Of a stretch of DNA of 64,000 nucleotides, positions 1 through 8,789 are shown piece by piece. Position 1 is the stretch's first letter, and the number at the start of each line of letters is the position of its first letter. The translations under genes and the position numbers were made by a program. Location of the stretch: assembly GCA_036502625.1 (NCBI GenBank), contig DASXYG010000105.1, forward strand, positions 62,001 to 126,000, in the 5' to 3' direction. The notes under the pieces are model-generated. The model saw only the letters and a list, made by a program, of their open reading frames with translations. It had not been told where the DNA came from and made no database searches. The stretch is from DASXYG01 sp036502625 (GTDB lineage Bacteria; Actinomycetota; Actinomycetes; Streptosporangiales; Streptosporangiaceae).

Positions 1-1
1 G

Positions 2-523
2 CTCGCGCACGCGCTCGGCCCGAAATACGTCCTGCTCGTCCGCGCGCACTACTACTACGCCCAGGACCCGCGGCTGAAGGACCTCATCGCCAAGGGCCAC
101 GCGGTGGACGTCTCGCAGTACCCCTGCGTCGAGGACCTCTGCCTCGCCTCGGACGTCCTCATGACCGACTACTCGTCGATCATGTTCGACTACGCCAACC
201 TCGACCGGCCGATCGTGATCTTCGCCAACGACTGGGAGACGTACAAGCTCACCCGCGGCGTCTACTTCGACCTCATGGCGGAGCCGCCCGGCGCGGTCGC
301 GACCACCCAGGACGAACTGACCGCGCTGTTCCGCGACGGCGGCTACCGCGACGACCGCGCGGCCGCGCTGCGCGCCGCGTTCCGTGAGCGGTTCTGCGCC
401 TGGGACGACGGCAACGCCGCCGAGCGGGTCGTCCGCCGCGTGTTCCTCGGCGAGAAGGCCCACCTGGAGCGCATCGAGGACGAGCGCGCCGAGCCGCGCC
501 CCGAATTCGGCAACGAGACCTGA
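2..523 (+). CDS. CDP-glycerol glycerophosphotransferase family protein, C-terminal part (5' end outside window)
   Basis: Only the last 173 codons are present; the frame is open to the window edge, so the start lies upstream. The motif SDVLMTDYSSIMFDYANLDR followed by a P-I-V-I-F-A segment is typical of the C-terminal GT-B half of TagB/TagF-type enzymes, which transfer polyol phosphate from a CDP-activated donor onto wall teichoic acid at the inner face of the membrane. The Asp-Tyr-Ser-Ser core contacts the donor phosphates in characterised TagF. The protein ends shortly after a charged Glu/Arg tail. Because the acceptor-binding N-terminal half is missing, primase and polymerase roles cannot be told apart. 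Its neighbour across the hairpin is a convergent methyltransferase. Confidence 0.85.
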   Translation, partial: LAHALGPKYVLLVRAHYYYAQDPRLKDLIAKGHAVDVSQYPCVEDLCLASDVLMTDYSSIMFDYANLDRPIVIFANDWETYKLTRGVYFDLMAEPPGAVATTQDELTALFRDGGYRDDRAAALRAAFRERFCAWDDGNAAERVVRRVFLGEKAHLERIEDERAEPRPEFGNET

Positions 524-530
524 TCCGGAC

Positions 531-576
531 GACAGGAACCCCGGTTACGGCCGATGCCGTAACCGGGGTTCCTGTC
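531..576. terminator. Perfect inverted repeat between convergent genes
   Basis: Two 20-base arms (531-550 and 557-576) are exact reverse complements around a 6-base loop. The structure starts 8 bases after the stop of the glycerophosphotransferase gene and ends 9 bases before the stop of the convergent methyltransferase gene. There is no long T-run, but the symmetry and position fit a bidirectional terminator. Confidence 0.85.
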
Positions 577-585
577 GTGACGGGG

Positions 586-1599
586 TCAGCCGTCGGACGA
601 CGGCGGGGTCACCGGGGGCGCCGAGGCCTCCGGCGGCTTGGCCGCCTGGTTCGCCTTCCGCGCCTTGCGGATCGTGCGCGTCACGATCGGGGGCAGGAGG
701 TCGCGCGCCAGCTTCCGCGCCGGCGACGGCGGCGGCGCCTTCGGCTTCGCGGGCGCGGGCTTCGGCTCCGGCGGCTTCGCGTCGGCGGGCGGCGCGGGCT
801 TCGGCTTGGGCTTCTTCGGCGCCTTGTAGACGACCCGGACGAGCTCGTGGCCGCTGACCTCCTGGACATCGGAGGTGAAGCCGGGCCGTTCGTCGGCCCA
901 GGCGATGAGCTCGCGCCGCGCGGAGTCGGCGTCGCCCCACGTGCCGTAGAACTTCTGCGGCGACAACGCGATGGGCTTCAGGCCGAGGGTGATCACGGCC
1001 TCCCACACGGCGGCGGACACCCCGGGGGTGTGCGGCGAGCGGTAGTCGTCGAACACCACGATGCCGTCGTCGTTGAGCATCGTGCGCGCGGCCTCGACGT
1101 CGGCGCGGACGTGTTTGTACAGGTGGGAGGCGTCGACGTGGACGAAGCGCGCGGCCCCGGGCGCGACGTGGCCGAGGATGTCGCCGGTCGGCGCCTGCAC
1201 GATCACCGGAAGTTCGTCGTGGAACGCGCCATAGTTGAACTCGAATTCCTCACGCGTGAGATCTTTGTACGATTTCGTGGATTCCGCGTGGTTGTCGTCG
1301 TCCGGCGCGGGCGTGCCGAACAAGTCACAGACGGTGAACGTGTCGTCCGGACGGAGGTGCTCGCCGATAAGAATCGTGCTCTTGCCCAGATAGACGCCGA
1401 GCTCAACGAGATCACCCGGCGCTTTTGTTTCCTCTTGACGATTGAGAAACCAATGGAAAAGGTGCTGGTCCACTTCGTGGAACCAGCCGGGAACATCGTC
1501 GAGCGAGCTCGGCGGCACCCGGTCGGCGGAGGAGCCTTCGCCCTCGGCCGGCTCGCCGGTGTCGTCGGTCTTCGCCATCTGGTCGGTGTTCTCGCTCAT
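586..1599 (-). CDS. Class I SAM-dependent methyltransferase (TylF/Methyltransf_24-like) with Lys/Pro-rich tail
   Basis: 337 residues, ATG start with a GGAGC Shine-Dalgarno a few bases upstream. Residues about 60-80 carry DLVELGVYLGKSTILI, the glycine-rich SAM-binding strand-loop-helix in the form seen in TylF-like and cephalosporin-hydroxylase-like methyltransferases. The segment RFVHVDASHLYKHV followed by DGIVVFDDY corresponds to the Asp metal/acceptor motifs of this family. From about residue 260 the protein becomes a low-complexity Lys/Pro/Ala region with a basic stretch and probable amphipathic helix at the end, which could bind the membrane or a polyanionic wall polymer (inference). Lying next to a teichoic-acid gene suggests surface-glycan modification, but the substrate is not evident. 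Confidence 0.75.
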   Translation of the reverse strand: MSENTDQMAKTDDTGEPAEGEGSSADRVPPSSLDDVPGWFHEVDQHLFHWFLNRQEETKAPGDLVELGVYLGKSTILIGEHLRPDDTFTVCDLFGTPAPDDDNHAESTKSYKDLTREEFEFNYGAFHDELPVIVQAPTGDILGHVAPGAARFVHVDASHLYKHVRADVEAARTMLNDDGIVVFDDYRSPHTPGVSAAVWEAVITLGLKPIALSPQKFYGTWGDADSARRELIAWADERPGFTSDVQEVSGHELVRVVYKAPKKPKPKPAPPADAKPPEPKPAPAKPKAPPPSPARKLARDLLPPIVTRTIRKARKANQAAKPPEASAPPVTPPSSDG

Positions 1600-2108
1600 G
1601 CTCGGCTCCTGACACGCCGTTCGGCCGCCCTGTCGAAACCGGAGGGGCCCCGAGGAAGATCGGGGGAGATACCCGGTTATGCGTCACCTGACACAGAACG
1701 AGGGGAAGCGCGGCACTACTTTCGCGGTCGGTATGCGTTTGATAACTCGTTGAGGAGTTCGGTGTGAGGGCACACGCTACCGCAGCCGCGCGGGTGCCAG
1801 GCCGAGCCGAAGCGAGGCGCGGACGGTGAATTCGAGAGGCATTCCACGGTGGGCGGGCCCGGCGCCCGAATTAGGCGCGACGGGGAGAAGACCGGTGATC
1901 ATGGCCCCCTGCCATGTACGATCCGTCTCCCCGTCGGCGCGTTCGCGGGATGCCCGCCCCCGTGCGACATCCCACCGGCCGGCGCGTACGCACAGCCGAC
2001 AGGGAAGGTTTCCGGGGTCCACTGGAATTCCGCTGAAACCGCCGGTTACCGTCGTCGTACGTAGTCGGGCTTGAGGCAGATGGATCACTGGCGGGCGAGG
2101 TCATACGG
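1600..2108. other. Intergenic region between divergent methyltransferase and regulator genes
   Basis: About 500 bases with no convincing coding potential on either strand. It should hold the divergent promoters for the methyltransferase and the SARP-like regulator. A less GC-rich stretch near 1735-1760 could be a promoter, but no clear -35/-10 pair stands out. No recognisable RNA structure was seen. Confidence 0.4.
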
Positions 2109-5100
2109 GTGGGCGTAACCGACACGCTGGGCACGGTGCCTGATCTGCGTTTCCAGGTCCTCGGACCGGTGCGCGCCTGGCGCCGCGACGGCGACCGGGA
2201 GACGGAGCTCGACCTCGGCCCCGCGAAGCAGCGCGCGGTGTTCGGCGTGCTGGCCCTCGGCGCGGGCGCGGCCGTCTCGCGCGAGGCCATCATCGAGTTC
2301 CTCTGGCCCGACGAACCGCCGCCCACGGCCGTCAACGCCGTCCAGACCTACATCAAGCGGCTGCGCCAGGCGCTCGAACCCGACCGCCCGCCGCGCGAGG
2401 CGAGCCGGTTCCTGCCCGCCGTCCACGGCGGCTACCTGCTGTCCGCCCCCGGCGACCAGCTCGACCTGGTGCGGTTCCGCTCGATGATCGGCTCGGCGCG
2501 CGAGGCCGAGCAGAACGAGGAGTGGGACAAGGCCGCCGAGCTGCGCCACGGCGCGCTCGACCTCTGGCGCGACCGCCCGCTCGCGGACCTCGGCCCGCTG
2601 ATCCGGCTGCACCCCAAGGTGACGGCGCTGGAACAGGAGCGGCTCGGCGCCGCGCTCGACTACTTCGACACGGAGCTCGCGGCCGGGCGCGCGGGCGCGG
2701 TCCTGCCGCGCATCGAGGAGATGGCCGGCGGGCAGCCGCTGCACGAGCCGATGCAGGCGCGGCTGGTGCGCGCCTACCACGCGTGCGGGCGCCACGCCGA
2801 GGCGCTCGCGGTGTTCGGGCGGGTGCGGGAGCGGCTGCGCGATGAGCTCGGCGTCGATCCCGGATCCGAGCTGCGGCGCGCGTACGAACAGGTGCTGCGC
2901 GCCGGCGAGCCGTCCGCGGCGCCGCGCGGGCGCTGGCACGGGCCGCGGCCGATCACCGACCTCGTGGGCCGCGCGGACGACGTGGACCGGCTGTGCGAGC
3001 TCGTCGTGACGCGGCGGCTGATCACACTCTGCGGGCCGGGCGGCGCGGGCAAGACCGCGCTGGCCACCGTCGTGGCCCGCCGGGTGCGCGACGGCTTCCC
3101 GGCCGGCGTGGGCGTCATCGAGCTGGGGGCGCTGCCCGCCGAGCCCGAGGGCGGCTCCGACGGCGACGGCGCGCTGGTGGCCGGGGCGGTGGCCACCGGG
3201 CTCGGCATCCGCGTCGGCGACCGCAAGGCGACCGTCACCGCCGTGGCGCGCGCGCTCCAGGGCCGCGAGCTGCTCATCGTCCTGGACAACGCGGAGCACG
3301 TCGTCCGCGGCTGCGCGGCGCTCGTCGACCACCTCGCCCGTACGTCCCCGTCCGTGACGCTGGTCGTCACGTCGCGCCGGCCGCTCGGCGTCGCGGGGGA
3401 GACGGTGTGGGACGTCGCGCCGCTGCCGGTGCCGCCGGTGGACGGCGACGGCGACGAGCTGCGTTCGTACCCGTCCGTCGAGCTGTTCCTGCGCCGCGTC
3501 GCCGACGCGTGCCCGGGGCTCGACCTCGACGACCAGATCACCCTCGTGGGGCGGCTGTGCCGGCGGCTCGACGGGCTGCCGCTGGCGATCGAGCTCGCGG
3601 CCGCGCGGCTGCGCTCGATGAGCCTGTCCGACCTCGACATCCGGCTCACCCGGCAGCCGTCCGTCCTGTCCGGCGGCGACACGTCGCGGCTGCCGCACCA
3701 GCGGGCGCTGGAGACCACCATCGAGTGGAGCCGCCGGCTGCTGAGCCCGTGGCAGCGGCTGCTCCTGGGCCGGCTGTCGGTGCTGACGGGCTCGTTCACG
3801 CTGGACACCGCGGAGCGCGTCTGCGGGTTCCCGCCGCTGTCGGCCGACGAGGTGGCGCCGCTGCTCGCCGACCTGGCGGAGAGCTCGCTGGTGCATCCCG
3901 TACGCGACCGGCAGTACCGCTACCGGCTGCTCGCGCCGATCAGGGAGTTCGCGCTCGGCCGCATCGACCCCGCCGAGCTGCGCGCGACGCGGGGGCGGCA
4001 CCTCGCGTGGTGCGTGTCGCTGGCCCGCGCCACCGAGATGGCGAGCGCCGGGGAGCGCGCCGGGCGCGTGGTCGCCGCGCAGGCCGAGATCGACGACATC
4101 TTCGCGGCGCTGGCCTGGGCGTTCGACCCGGCGTCGGATTCCGAGCGGCGCCAGATGGGCGCGCGCCTGCTGGCCGCGAACCGCGCCGTGTGGGACGCCG
4201 ACCCGCACAACCTCGACATCGTCTGGCACTGGACCAGGCGGGCCCTGGAGTACCGCGACGACCTGCCGCGCGACCTCCAGGCGCGGCTGCTGCACTGGGC
4301 CGGCCGCATCACCTGGGTGACCGGCCATCCCGCGATGTGCCGCGCCTACCTGGAGTCCGCGTACGACGAGTACGACCCGGAGGACCCCGAGGAGCGGCGC
4401 CACCGCGTGGACGTCCAGATCGGCCTGGCCGCCGTGGCCGACCGGCTCGGCGATCCGGACGCCGTGCAGCTCGCCCGCGCCGTCATCGCGGCCGCGCGCG
4501 ACCTCGGCGACACGGGCATGCTGGCCAAGGCGCTCGCCGACATGGGGTGCCTGCTCGCCGAGTGGGGCCACATGGACGAGGGGCGCACCGCGCTGCGGCA
4601 GGCGCGCCGTGTCGCCGGGGAGAGCGCGCTCTCGCTGCGGTCCTGCGACTACCGCGAGGCCACGCTGCGCATCCGCGAGGGCCGCGCCGAGGAGTCGCTG
4701 GCCGCGAGCGACCGGGTGCTCGACGTCGGCGCCGGGCTGTCCCCGACGCTCCTGGTGGACCTGCTGACGTACCGGGGCTGGGCGTACCTCAGGCTCGGCC
4801 GCCCGGAGAGCGCGCGCGAGGCGCTGGCGCAGGCGCTGGAGGAGATGCGGAAGAGCAACCGGCAGATCGGCGTGGCCCATCCGCTGCACGCCCTGGCGTA
4901 CCTGGAGCACCAGGCGGGCCGGCCGGAGATGGCGGCCAGCCACCTGCGCGGCTGCCTCGAGGGGTGCCTGCACGCCACCGACCGGCTGACGGCCGTCCAC
5001 GCGATCACGCTCGCCGCGGCCATCGCCGCCGACGAGAAGACCGCCGACGCGCCGCGGCTCGTCGCCCTCGCCCGCCACTGCCGTACGCACATCGGCGTGC

Positions 5101-5249
5101 CGCTGTGGCCGTTCACCGACGACGAGGCGGCGTCCTGGCCCGACTCCGGCGACCCGGAGCTGCCGGACGGCGTCGGCGACGACACCGCCGAACTCGTCAC
5201 GTACGCCGTGGAGGAAGTGCTCACATCGCTCGACCGCGCCCTCGTGTAG
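2109..5249 (+). CDS. AfsR/SARP-family transcriptional regulator: BTAD + NTPase + TPR
   Basis: 1046 residues from a GTG start. Residues about 13-110 form an OmpR-type winged helix (motif LGPAKQRAVFGVLAL). Residues about 115-270 form the bacterial transcriptional activation domain, with DLVRFRSMIGSAR and ELGVDPGSELR. A P-loop GPGGAGKTAL lies near residue 308 and a Walker B LLIVLDNAEHV near 387, giving a STAND-type NTPase. The C-terminal third is helical, TPR-like repeats. This architecture matches AfsR and related regulators, which activate secondary-metabolite or developmental genes. No biosynthetic cluster lies next to it, so the targets are unknown. The next gene follows after 16 bases and may be cotranscribed. 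Confidence 0.88.
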   Translation: MGVTDTLGTVPDLRFQVLGPVRAWRRDGDRETELDLGPAKQRAVFGVLALGAGAAVSREAIIEFLWPDEPPPTAVNAVQTYIKRLRQALEPDRPPREASRFLPAVHGGYLLSAPGDQLDLVRFRSMIGSAREAEQNEEWDKAAELRHGALDLWRDRPLADLGPLIRLHPKVTALEQERLGAALDYFDTELAAGRAGAVLPRIEEMAGGQPLHEPMQARLVRAYHACGRHAEALAVFGRVRERLRDELGVDPGSELRRAYEQVLRAGEPSAAPRGRWHGPRPITDLVGRADDVDRLCELVVTRRLITLCGPGGAGKTALATVVARRVRDGFPAGVGVIELGALPAEPEGGSDGDGALVAGAVATGLGIRVGDRKATVTAVARALQGRELLIVLDNAEHVVRGCAALVDHLARTSPSVTLVVTSRRPLGVAGETVWDVAPLPVPPVDGDGDELRSYPSVELFLRRVADACPGLDLDDQITLVGRLCRRLDGLPLAIELAAARLRSMSLSDLDIRLTRQPSVLSGGDTSRLPHQRALETTIEWSRRLLSPWQRLLLGRLSVLTGSFTLDTAERVCGFPPLSADEVAPLLADLAESSLVHPVRDRQYRYRLLAPIREFALGRIDPAELRATRGRHLAWCVSLARATEMASAGERAGRVVAAQAEIDDIFAALAWAFDPASDSERRQMGARLLAANRAVWDADPHNLDIVWHWTRRALEYRDDLPRDLQARLLHWAGRITWVTGHPAMCRAYLESAYDEYDPEDPEERRHRVDVQIGLAAVADRLGDPDAVQLARAVIAAARDLGDTGMLAKALADMGCLLAEWGHMDEGRTALRQARRVAGESALSLRSCDYREATLRIREGRAEESLAASDRVLDVGAGLSPTLLVDLLTYRGWAYLRLGRPESAREALAQALEEMRKSNRQIGVAHPLHALAYLEHQAGRPEMAASHLRGCLEGCLHATDRLTAVHAITLAAAIAADEKTADAPRLVALARHCRTHIGVPLWPFTDDEAASWPDSGDPELPDGVGDDTAELVTYAVEEVLTSLDRALV

Positions 5250-5265
5250 CGCCTAGGTTGGCGTG

Positions 5266-6369
5266 ATGGCCGGGAAAATCGTCGTTTTCGGCGCGACCGG
5301 GTACACCGGGCGCCGCACCGCGCGAGCGCTCGTCGACCGGGGCCTGCGCCCGGTGCTGGCGGCCCGGAGCACCGAGCGCGCGGCGGCGCTCGCCGAGGAG
5401 CTCGGCGGCCTCGAGATCGCGCGCGCCGACTCCGCCGACCCGCCGTCCGTCCAGTCGCTGGTCGAGCCGGGCGACGTCCTGGTGTCGGCGGTCGGGCCGT
5501 TCGCCCGCCGCGGCCGTCCCGCGGTCGACGCCGCGATCGCCGTGGGCGCCCGCTACCTCGACTCCTCGGGTGAGCCGACGTTCGTCCGCGCCGTTTTCGA
5601 GCGCGCCGCGCCGCTCGCGGAGCGCACGGGCGCGTCGCTGATCCCGGCGTTCGGGTTCGACTACGTCCCCGGCAACCTGGCCGCGGCCTTGGCGCTGCGC
5701 GACGCGGGAGACGAGGCCGTGCGCGTCGACGTCGGCTACTTCGTCGACGGCGATGTCCTGCGCGGCGCCAGCCGCGGCACGCGCGCGTCGGCGGTCGGCA
5801 TGTTCCTGGAGTCCTCGTTCGAGTTCCGCGACGGCCGGGTCAAGGCCGACGCCCCCGTACGCGCCCGGCGGTTCGACGTCGCCGGCCGGGCGCGCGAGGC
5901 GATGTCGCTTGGCGGCAGCGAGCACTACGGCCTGCCGCGCGTCCACCCGTCGCTGCGCGAGGTGAACGTCTATCTCGGGTCGGGCGGCGCGGCGCGGATC
6001 GCCCCGCTGGTGGGCGGGTTCCGGTCGCTGGTCGGTGCGCTGCCGGGCGCGCGCGGCCTCGCGGGCGGGCTGAGCGAGGCGATGGCGGCGCGGCCCGACG
6101 ACCCGGGCCCGGACCGTCCCGGCCTGCGCGCGCACGTCGTGGCGGTGGCCGCCGGCGCCGACGGCCGTACGCTCGCCGAGACCGTCGTACGGGTCGGCGA
6201 CGTCTACGGCTTCACCGCGGGCATCCTCGCGTGGGGCGCGGAGCGGTGCCTGACCGCGGACATGGCGCCCGGCGCGCTCGGGCCGGTGGACGCATTCGGG
6301 CTGGCCGAGCTCGCCGCCGGATGCGCCGAATCCGATGCGGTAGCGGAGGAATCGCCGAAAACCGAATAG
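5266..6369 (+). CDS. Saccharopine dehydrogenase-like NAD(P)-binding protein
   Basis: 367 residues from ATG 5266; an in-frame GTG lies one codon upstream. The N-terminus VVFGATGYTGRRTARAL is a Rossmann dinucleotide-binding fold of the type found in saccharopine-dehydrogenase-like and trans-acting enoyl-reductase families. The motif PAFGFDYVPGNLAA near residues 125-140 is also typical of these actinobacterial proteins. The protein is probably a cytosolic oxidoreductase. The substrate cannot be read from sequence, and true saccharopine dehydrogenase activity is unlikely because the catalytic domain differs. It follows the SARP-like gene on the same strand. Confidence 0.75.
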   Translation: MAGKIVVFGATGYTGRRTARALVDRGLRPVLAARSTERAAALAEELGGLEIARADSADPPSVQSLVEPGDVLVSAVGPFARRGRPAVDAAIAVGARYLDSSGEPTFVRAVFERAAPLAERTGASLIPAFGFDYVPGNLAAALALRDAGDEAVRVDVGYFVDGDVLRGASRGTRASAVGMFLESSFEFRDGRVKADAPVRARRFDVAGRAREAMSLGGSEHYGLPRVHPSLREVNVYLGSGGAARIAPLVGGFRSLVGALPGARGLAGGLSEAMAARPDDPGPDRPGLRAHVVAVAAGADGRTLAETVVRVGDVYGFTAGILAWGAERCLTADMAPGALGPVDAFGLAELAAGCAESDAVAEESPKTE

Positions 6370-6531
6370 ATCGGTATCAGGGGTCTGAGCTGGGCGGGAA
6401 ACGGCGCTAATTCTAATTCAATTAGTAGCTTAGTAGTTTCTCGAAATGGTCGCACTGAATCGCGTTTTTCTCTCGCCTTTTTTGTCGAATGGGTAGAGGG
6501 ACGTCCCTCATCTGCCCTAACTTGTGTCGAC
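6370..6531 (+). promoter_or_regulatory. AT-rich upstream region of the sigma-factor gene, with CTAATT/AATTAG repeat
   Basis: Around 6405-6450 the sequence drops sharply in GC compared with its surroundings. It contains the imperfect palindrome CTAATTCTAATTCAATTAG (6407-6425, 6-base arms). It lies about 110 bases upstream of the sigma-factor ATG, so it may be that gene's promoter/operator, or a site for the AT-preferring nucleoid protein Lsr2 encoded at 53.2 kb. Both are inferences. Confidence 0.35.
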
Positions 6532-7914
6532 ATGACAGACAGTCTCTTGGTCGAAGCTGTGCGTAACCGGAACGACGGTGCGCTCGGCGCGGTCTACGAC
6601 GCGCACGCGTCGGCGCTGTACCAGTACTGCTGGTTCCTGCTCGCCGACGACGACGCGGCTCGGGCCGTGGTGCGCGACGTGTTCATCGTCGTGGAGGGGC
6701 GCATCGACGACCTCGCGGACCCCGCGGCCCTGCGGCCGTGGCTCTTCGCGATCGCGCGCGACGAATGCCGTCGCCGCATGGCCACCGGTGTCGGCACGCT
6801 GCGCGACCTGCCGCTGGACGACGACGAGGAACCCGCGGAGGCCGAACCCCGCGCGATCGCGCTGGCCGCGCTCGGCGGGCTCGACGACTCGGAGGTCGAC
6901 CTGCTCGTCCTCCGCGCCCGCCACCGGCTGGCGCCGTCGGAGATCGGGCTCGTGACGGGGGAGCGCCCTGACGACGTGCCGGAGATGCTCAGCCGCGGGG
7001 GCGAACATCTGCGGGACGCGCTCACGGCGGAGATCCTCACGCGCAAGGGCCCGTCGGACTGCCCGCGCCGCGCGGAGATCCTCGACGGCTGGGGCGGGCG
7101 CATGACGACCGCGCTGCGCGGCCGGCTCGTCCGCCACGCGTCCGTGTGCGGGCAGTGCGGTCCGGGCCGGCCGCGCTCGGTGGACCCGGCGAAGGCGTTC
7201 GAGCCGCTGCCGTGGCCGCCGCTGCCGGAGACGCTGCGGGTCCGCGTGATGAGCTCGGTCGCCGACCCGTCGCTGCGCGGCTACCGGAACTTCGTGCTGT
7301 ACCGGGCCGGCGTCTTCGGCCGCGACGGGTTCCCGCGTTCGTCGCGCGGGAACCCGTCGCGCCGCCGTCCCCGCGCCCGTACGTGGGTGGGCGTCGTCGC
7401 GCTGCTGCTGGCCGTCGCGGGCGCGGCGGTGGCGCTGAGCTCGTTCGGGGGCGCGCGCGGCGCGGTGGGCACGATCAGGACCTGGGCGGAGGAGGTCCTG
7501 CCGCGCGCCGGCGCCGCGCCGTCGCCGTCACCGGGGGTCTCCGGTGACACGTCGGGTGGGCGCACCCCCGTCGCGTACCACGGGCCGGGGAGGCCGCCGG
7601 AGGCCGTGAGCGGGCCGGGGGGCCGGACGCGCGGCCGTGCCGCGCACAAGCCGCACGGCCAGATGCCGCGCCGCGGCGTACGCCCGCCGCGCTCGCCGGG
7701 CGACCGCTACCACCAGCCGCCGCGCCGCGCCGGTTCGCCGCCGGACAGCGGCACGCCGCCGCCGAGCGGGCCGACCACCGGGCCGACCACGGGCCCGACG
7801 ACCAGCCCGACCGACCCGCCCACGCAGCCGACCGACCCGCCGTCGTCCCCGACGCCGACGCCCACCGATTCGCCCACGGGCTCGCCGTCCGGCGGCTCGC
7901 CCTCTCCTGAGTAG
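6532..7914 (+). CDS. ECF-type sigma factor fused to ZAS-like zinc motif, membrane segment and extracellular Pro/Thr tail
   Basis: 460 residues, ATG start. Residues 1-165 resemble an ECF sigma factor: region 2 includes YDAHASALYQYCW and PWLFAIARDECRRR, and region 4 is a divergent ELDD-like segment around DDSEVDLLVLRARHRL. H202-x3-C206-x2-C209 matches the HX3CX2C signature of zinc-binding anti-sigma factors. A single membrane helix spans about 283-304, preceded by an Arg-rich cytoplasmic stretch, so the N-terminus should be inside. The tail is Pro/Thr/Ser-rich with PTTG-type repeats, as in wall-spanning stalks. Sigma, inhibitor and sensor therefore lie in one chain, which would need proteolysis or a conformational change to act. 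Actinobacterial ECF groups with fused C-terminal anti-sigma parts are known; this one's target is not. Confidence 0.75.
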   Translation: MTDSLLVEAVRNRNDGALGAVYDAHASALYQYCWFLLADDDAARAVVRDVFIVVEGRIDDLADPAALRPWLFAIARDECRRRMATGVGTLRDLPLDDDEEPAEAEPRAIALAALGGLDDSEVDLLVLRARHRLAPSEIGLVTGERPDDVPEMLSRGGEHLRDALTAEILTRKGPSDCPRRAEILDGWGGRMTTALRGRLVRHASVCGQCGPGRPRSVDPAKAFEPLPWPPLPETLRVRVMSSVADPSLRGYRNFVLYRAGVFGRDGFPRSSRGNPSRRRPRARTWVGVVALLLAVAGAAVALSSFGGARGAVGTIRTWAEEVLPRAGAAPSPSPGVSGDTSGGRTPVAYHGPGRPPEAVSGPGGRTRGRAAHKPHGQMPRRGVRPPRSPGDRYHQPPRRAGSPPDSGTPPPSGPTTGPTTGPTTSPTDPPTQPTDPPSSPTPTPTDSPTGSPSGGSPSPE

Positions 7915-7977
7915 GAGGCGGCCGGGACGGCGCGTCCCGGGTCCGTCCGCGACCGCTGCGCCACCTACAGTGATCCC

Positions 7978-8643
7978 GTGACGGCTTACGCGGTCCGCGG
8001 CCACCCGGGACCCCGGCCGCGGGTGGCCCCCGGTCCCGTGCCGTCCCGCATCGCCGACCTGGTTCCGCGCATCCACGAGATCGCGTGGCCGGTCGGCCCT
8101 GACCGCGGCGGGCCCCGGCTCGTCCGCGACCTCACCGAGACCTGCCGCCTCCAGGCGGCGCGCGGCCTGACCGTGCTCGCCTGGCTGGCGGCGGGCACGG
8201 CGCCGGACGACGTGGGCTGGCTGCTGTCGACCCGGCGGCTGGCCGGCGAGCGGCAGGAGCGCATGTACGCCGCCGCCGCGTCGCTGCCCGACCCGGTGCT
8301 CGCGCTCGTCGTGGCGAACTGGACGTGGGTGCTGGCCAGCGACCACGGCGGCCGGGTCGTCGCGCCGTACGCCGCGGGCCGCGCCCATCCCGACGACGGC
8401 TACTCCGCGGCCGAGGCCGCGGTGGTGCTGCTGCGCGCCTGGGAGCGGCACCCCGAGGCGCGGCCCGCGCTCGCCGTCGCCTGGGCCGCGACCCGCACGT
8501 CAGCGGACTGGTGCCGGGCCGCCGACCTGGCCGACGGCGGCGGCGCCATGCCGGTGTTCACCTATCCCGCGACGCCCCTGGCCGCCGTGCCGGGCGTACG
8601 GCCGTGGATCAGGCGGCTGCTGCGCTACCCGGTCCGGCCCTGA
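7978..8643 (+). CDS. Uncharacterised protein
   Basis: 221 residues from GTG 7978; a real gene by its strong third-position GC bias and tidy spacing. I do not recognise a family. The protein is Ala/Arg/Trp-rich and mostly helical, with no signal peptide and no clear membrane helix. A segment LVRDLTETCRLQAARGLTVL looks like a helical pair, and the C-terminus is basic and proline-rich. It sits 63 bases after the membrane-tethered sigma factor on the same strand and could be cotranscribed with it. No function is proposed. Confidence 0.55.
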   Translation: MTAYAVRGHPGPRPRVAPGPVPSRIADLVPRIHEIAWPVGPDRGGPRLVRDLTETCRLQAARGLTVLAWLAAGTAPDDVGWLLSTRRLAGERQERMYAAAASLPDPVLALVVANWTWVLASDHGGRVVAPYAAGRAHPDDGYSAAEAAVVLLRAWERHPEARPALAVAWAATRTSADWCRAADLADGGGAMPVFTYPATPLAAVPGVRPWIRRLLRYPVRP

Positions 8644-8789
8644 GCGCGCCGTACGGGACACGGCGGCGCGGGCCGACATCCCCGGGATCGCCGGCACATG
8701 AGTGCACAATGTGACGCGGAAACTACTTTCGGTTGTCGATCGAGCTCGGCCGCCTGGTCCGTACGGCAATGGCCGAGGAGGGGGCGATC

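Noticed and set aside
1777..2088. Short minus- and plus-strand open frames upstream of the SARP-like gene
   Set aside because: No homology, no ribosome-binding site, and several mutually overlapping frames.
2085..5090. Minus-strand open frame of 1001 residues opposite the SARP-like gene
   Set aside because: Arg/Ala/Gln-rich with no domains, and its frame is explained by high-GC bias of the plus-strand gene.
7740..7910. Short PTTGPTT-type repeat considered as a CRISPR or DNA repeat
   Set aside because: The repeats are codon-level (Pro/Thr/Ser) within a coding tail, with no spacers.
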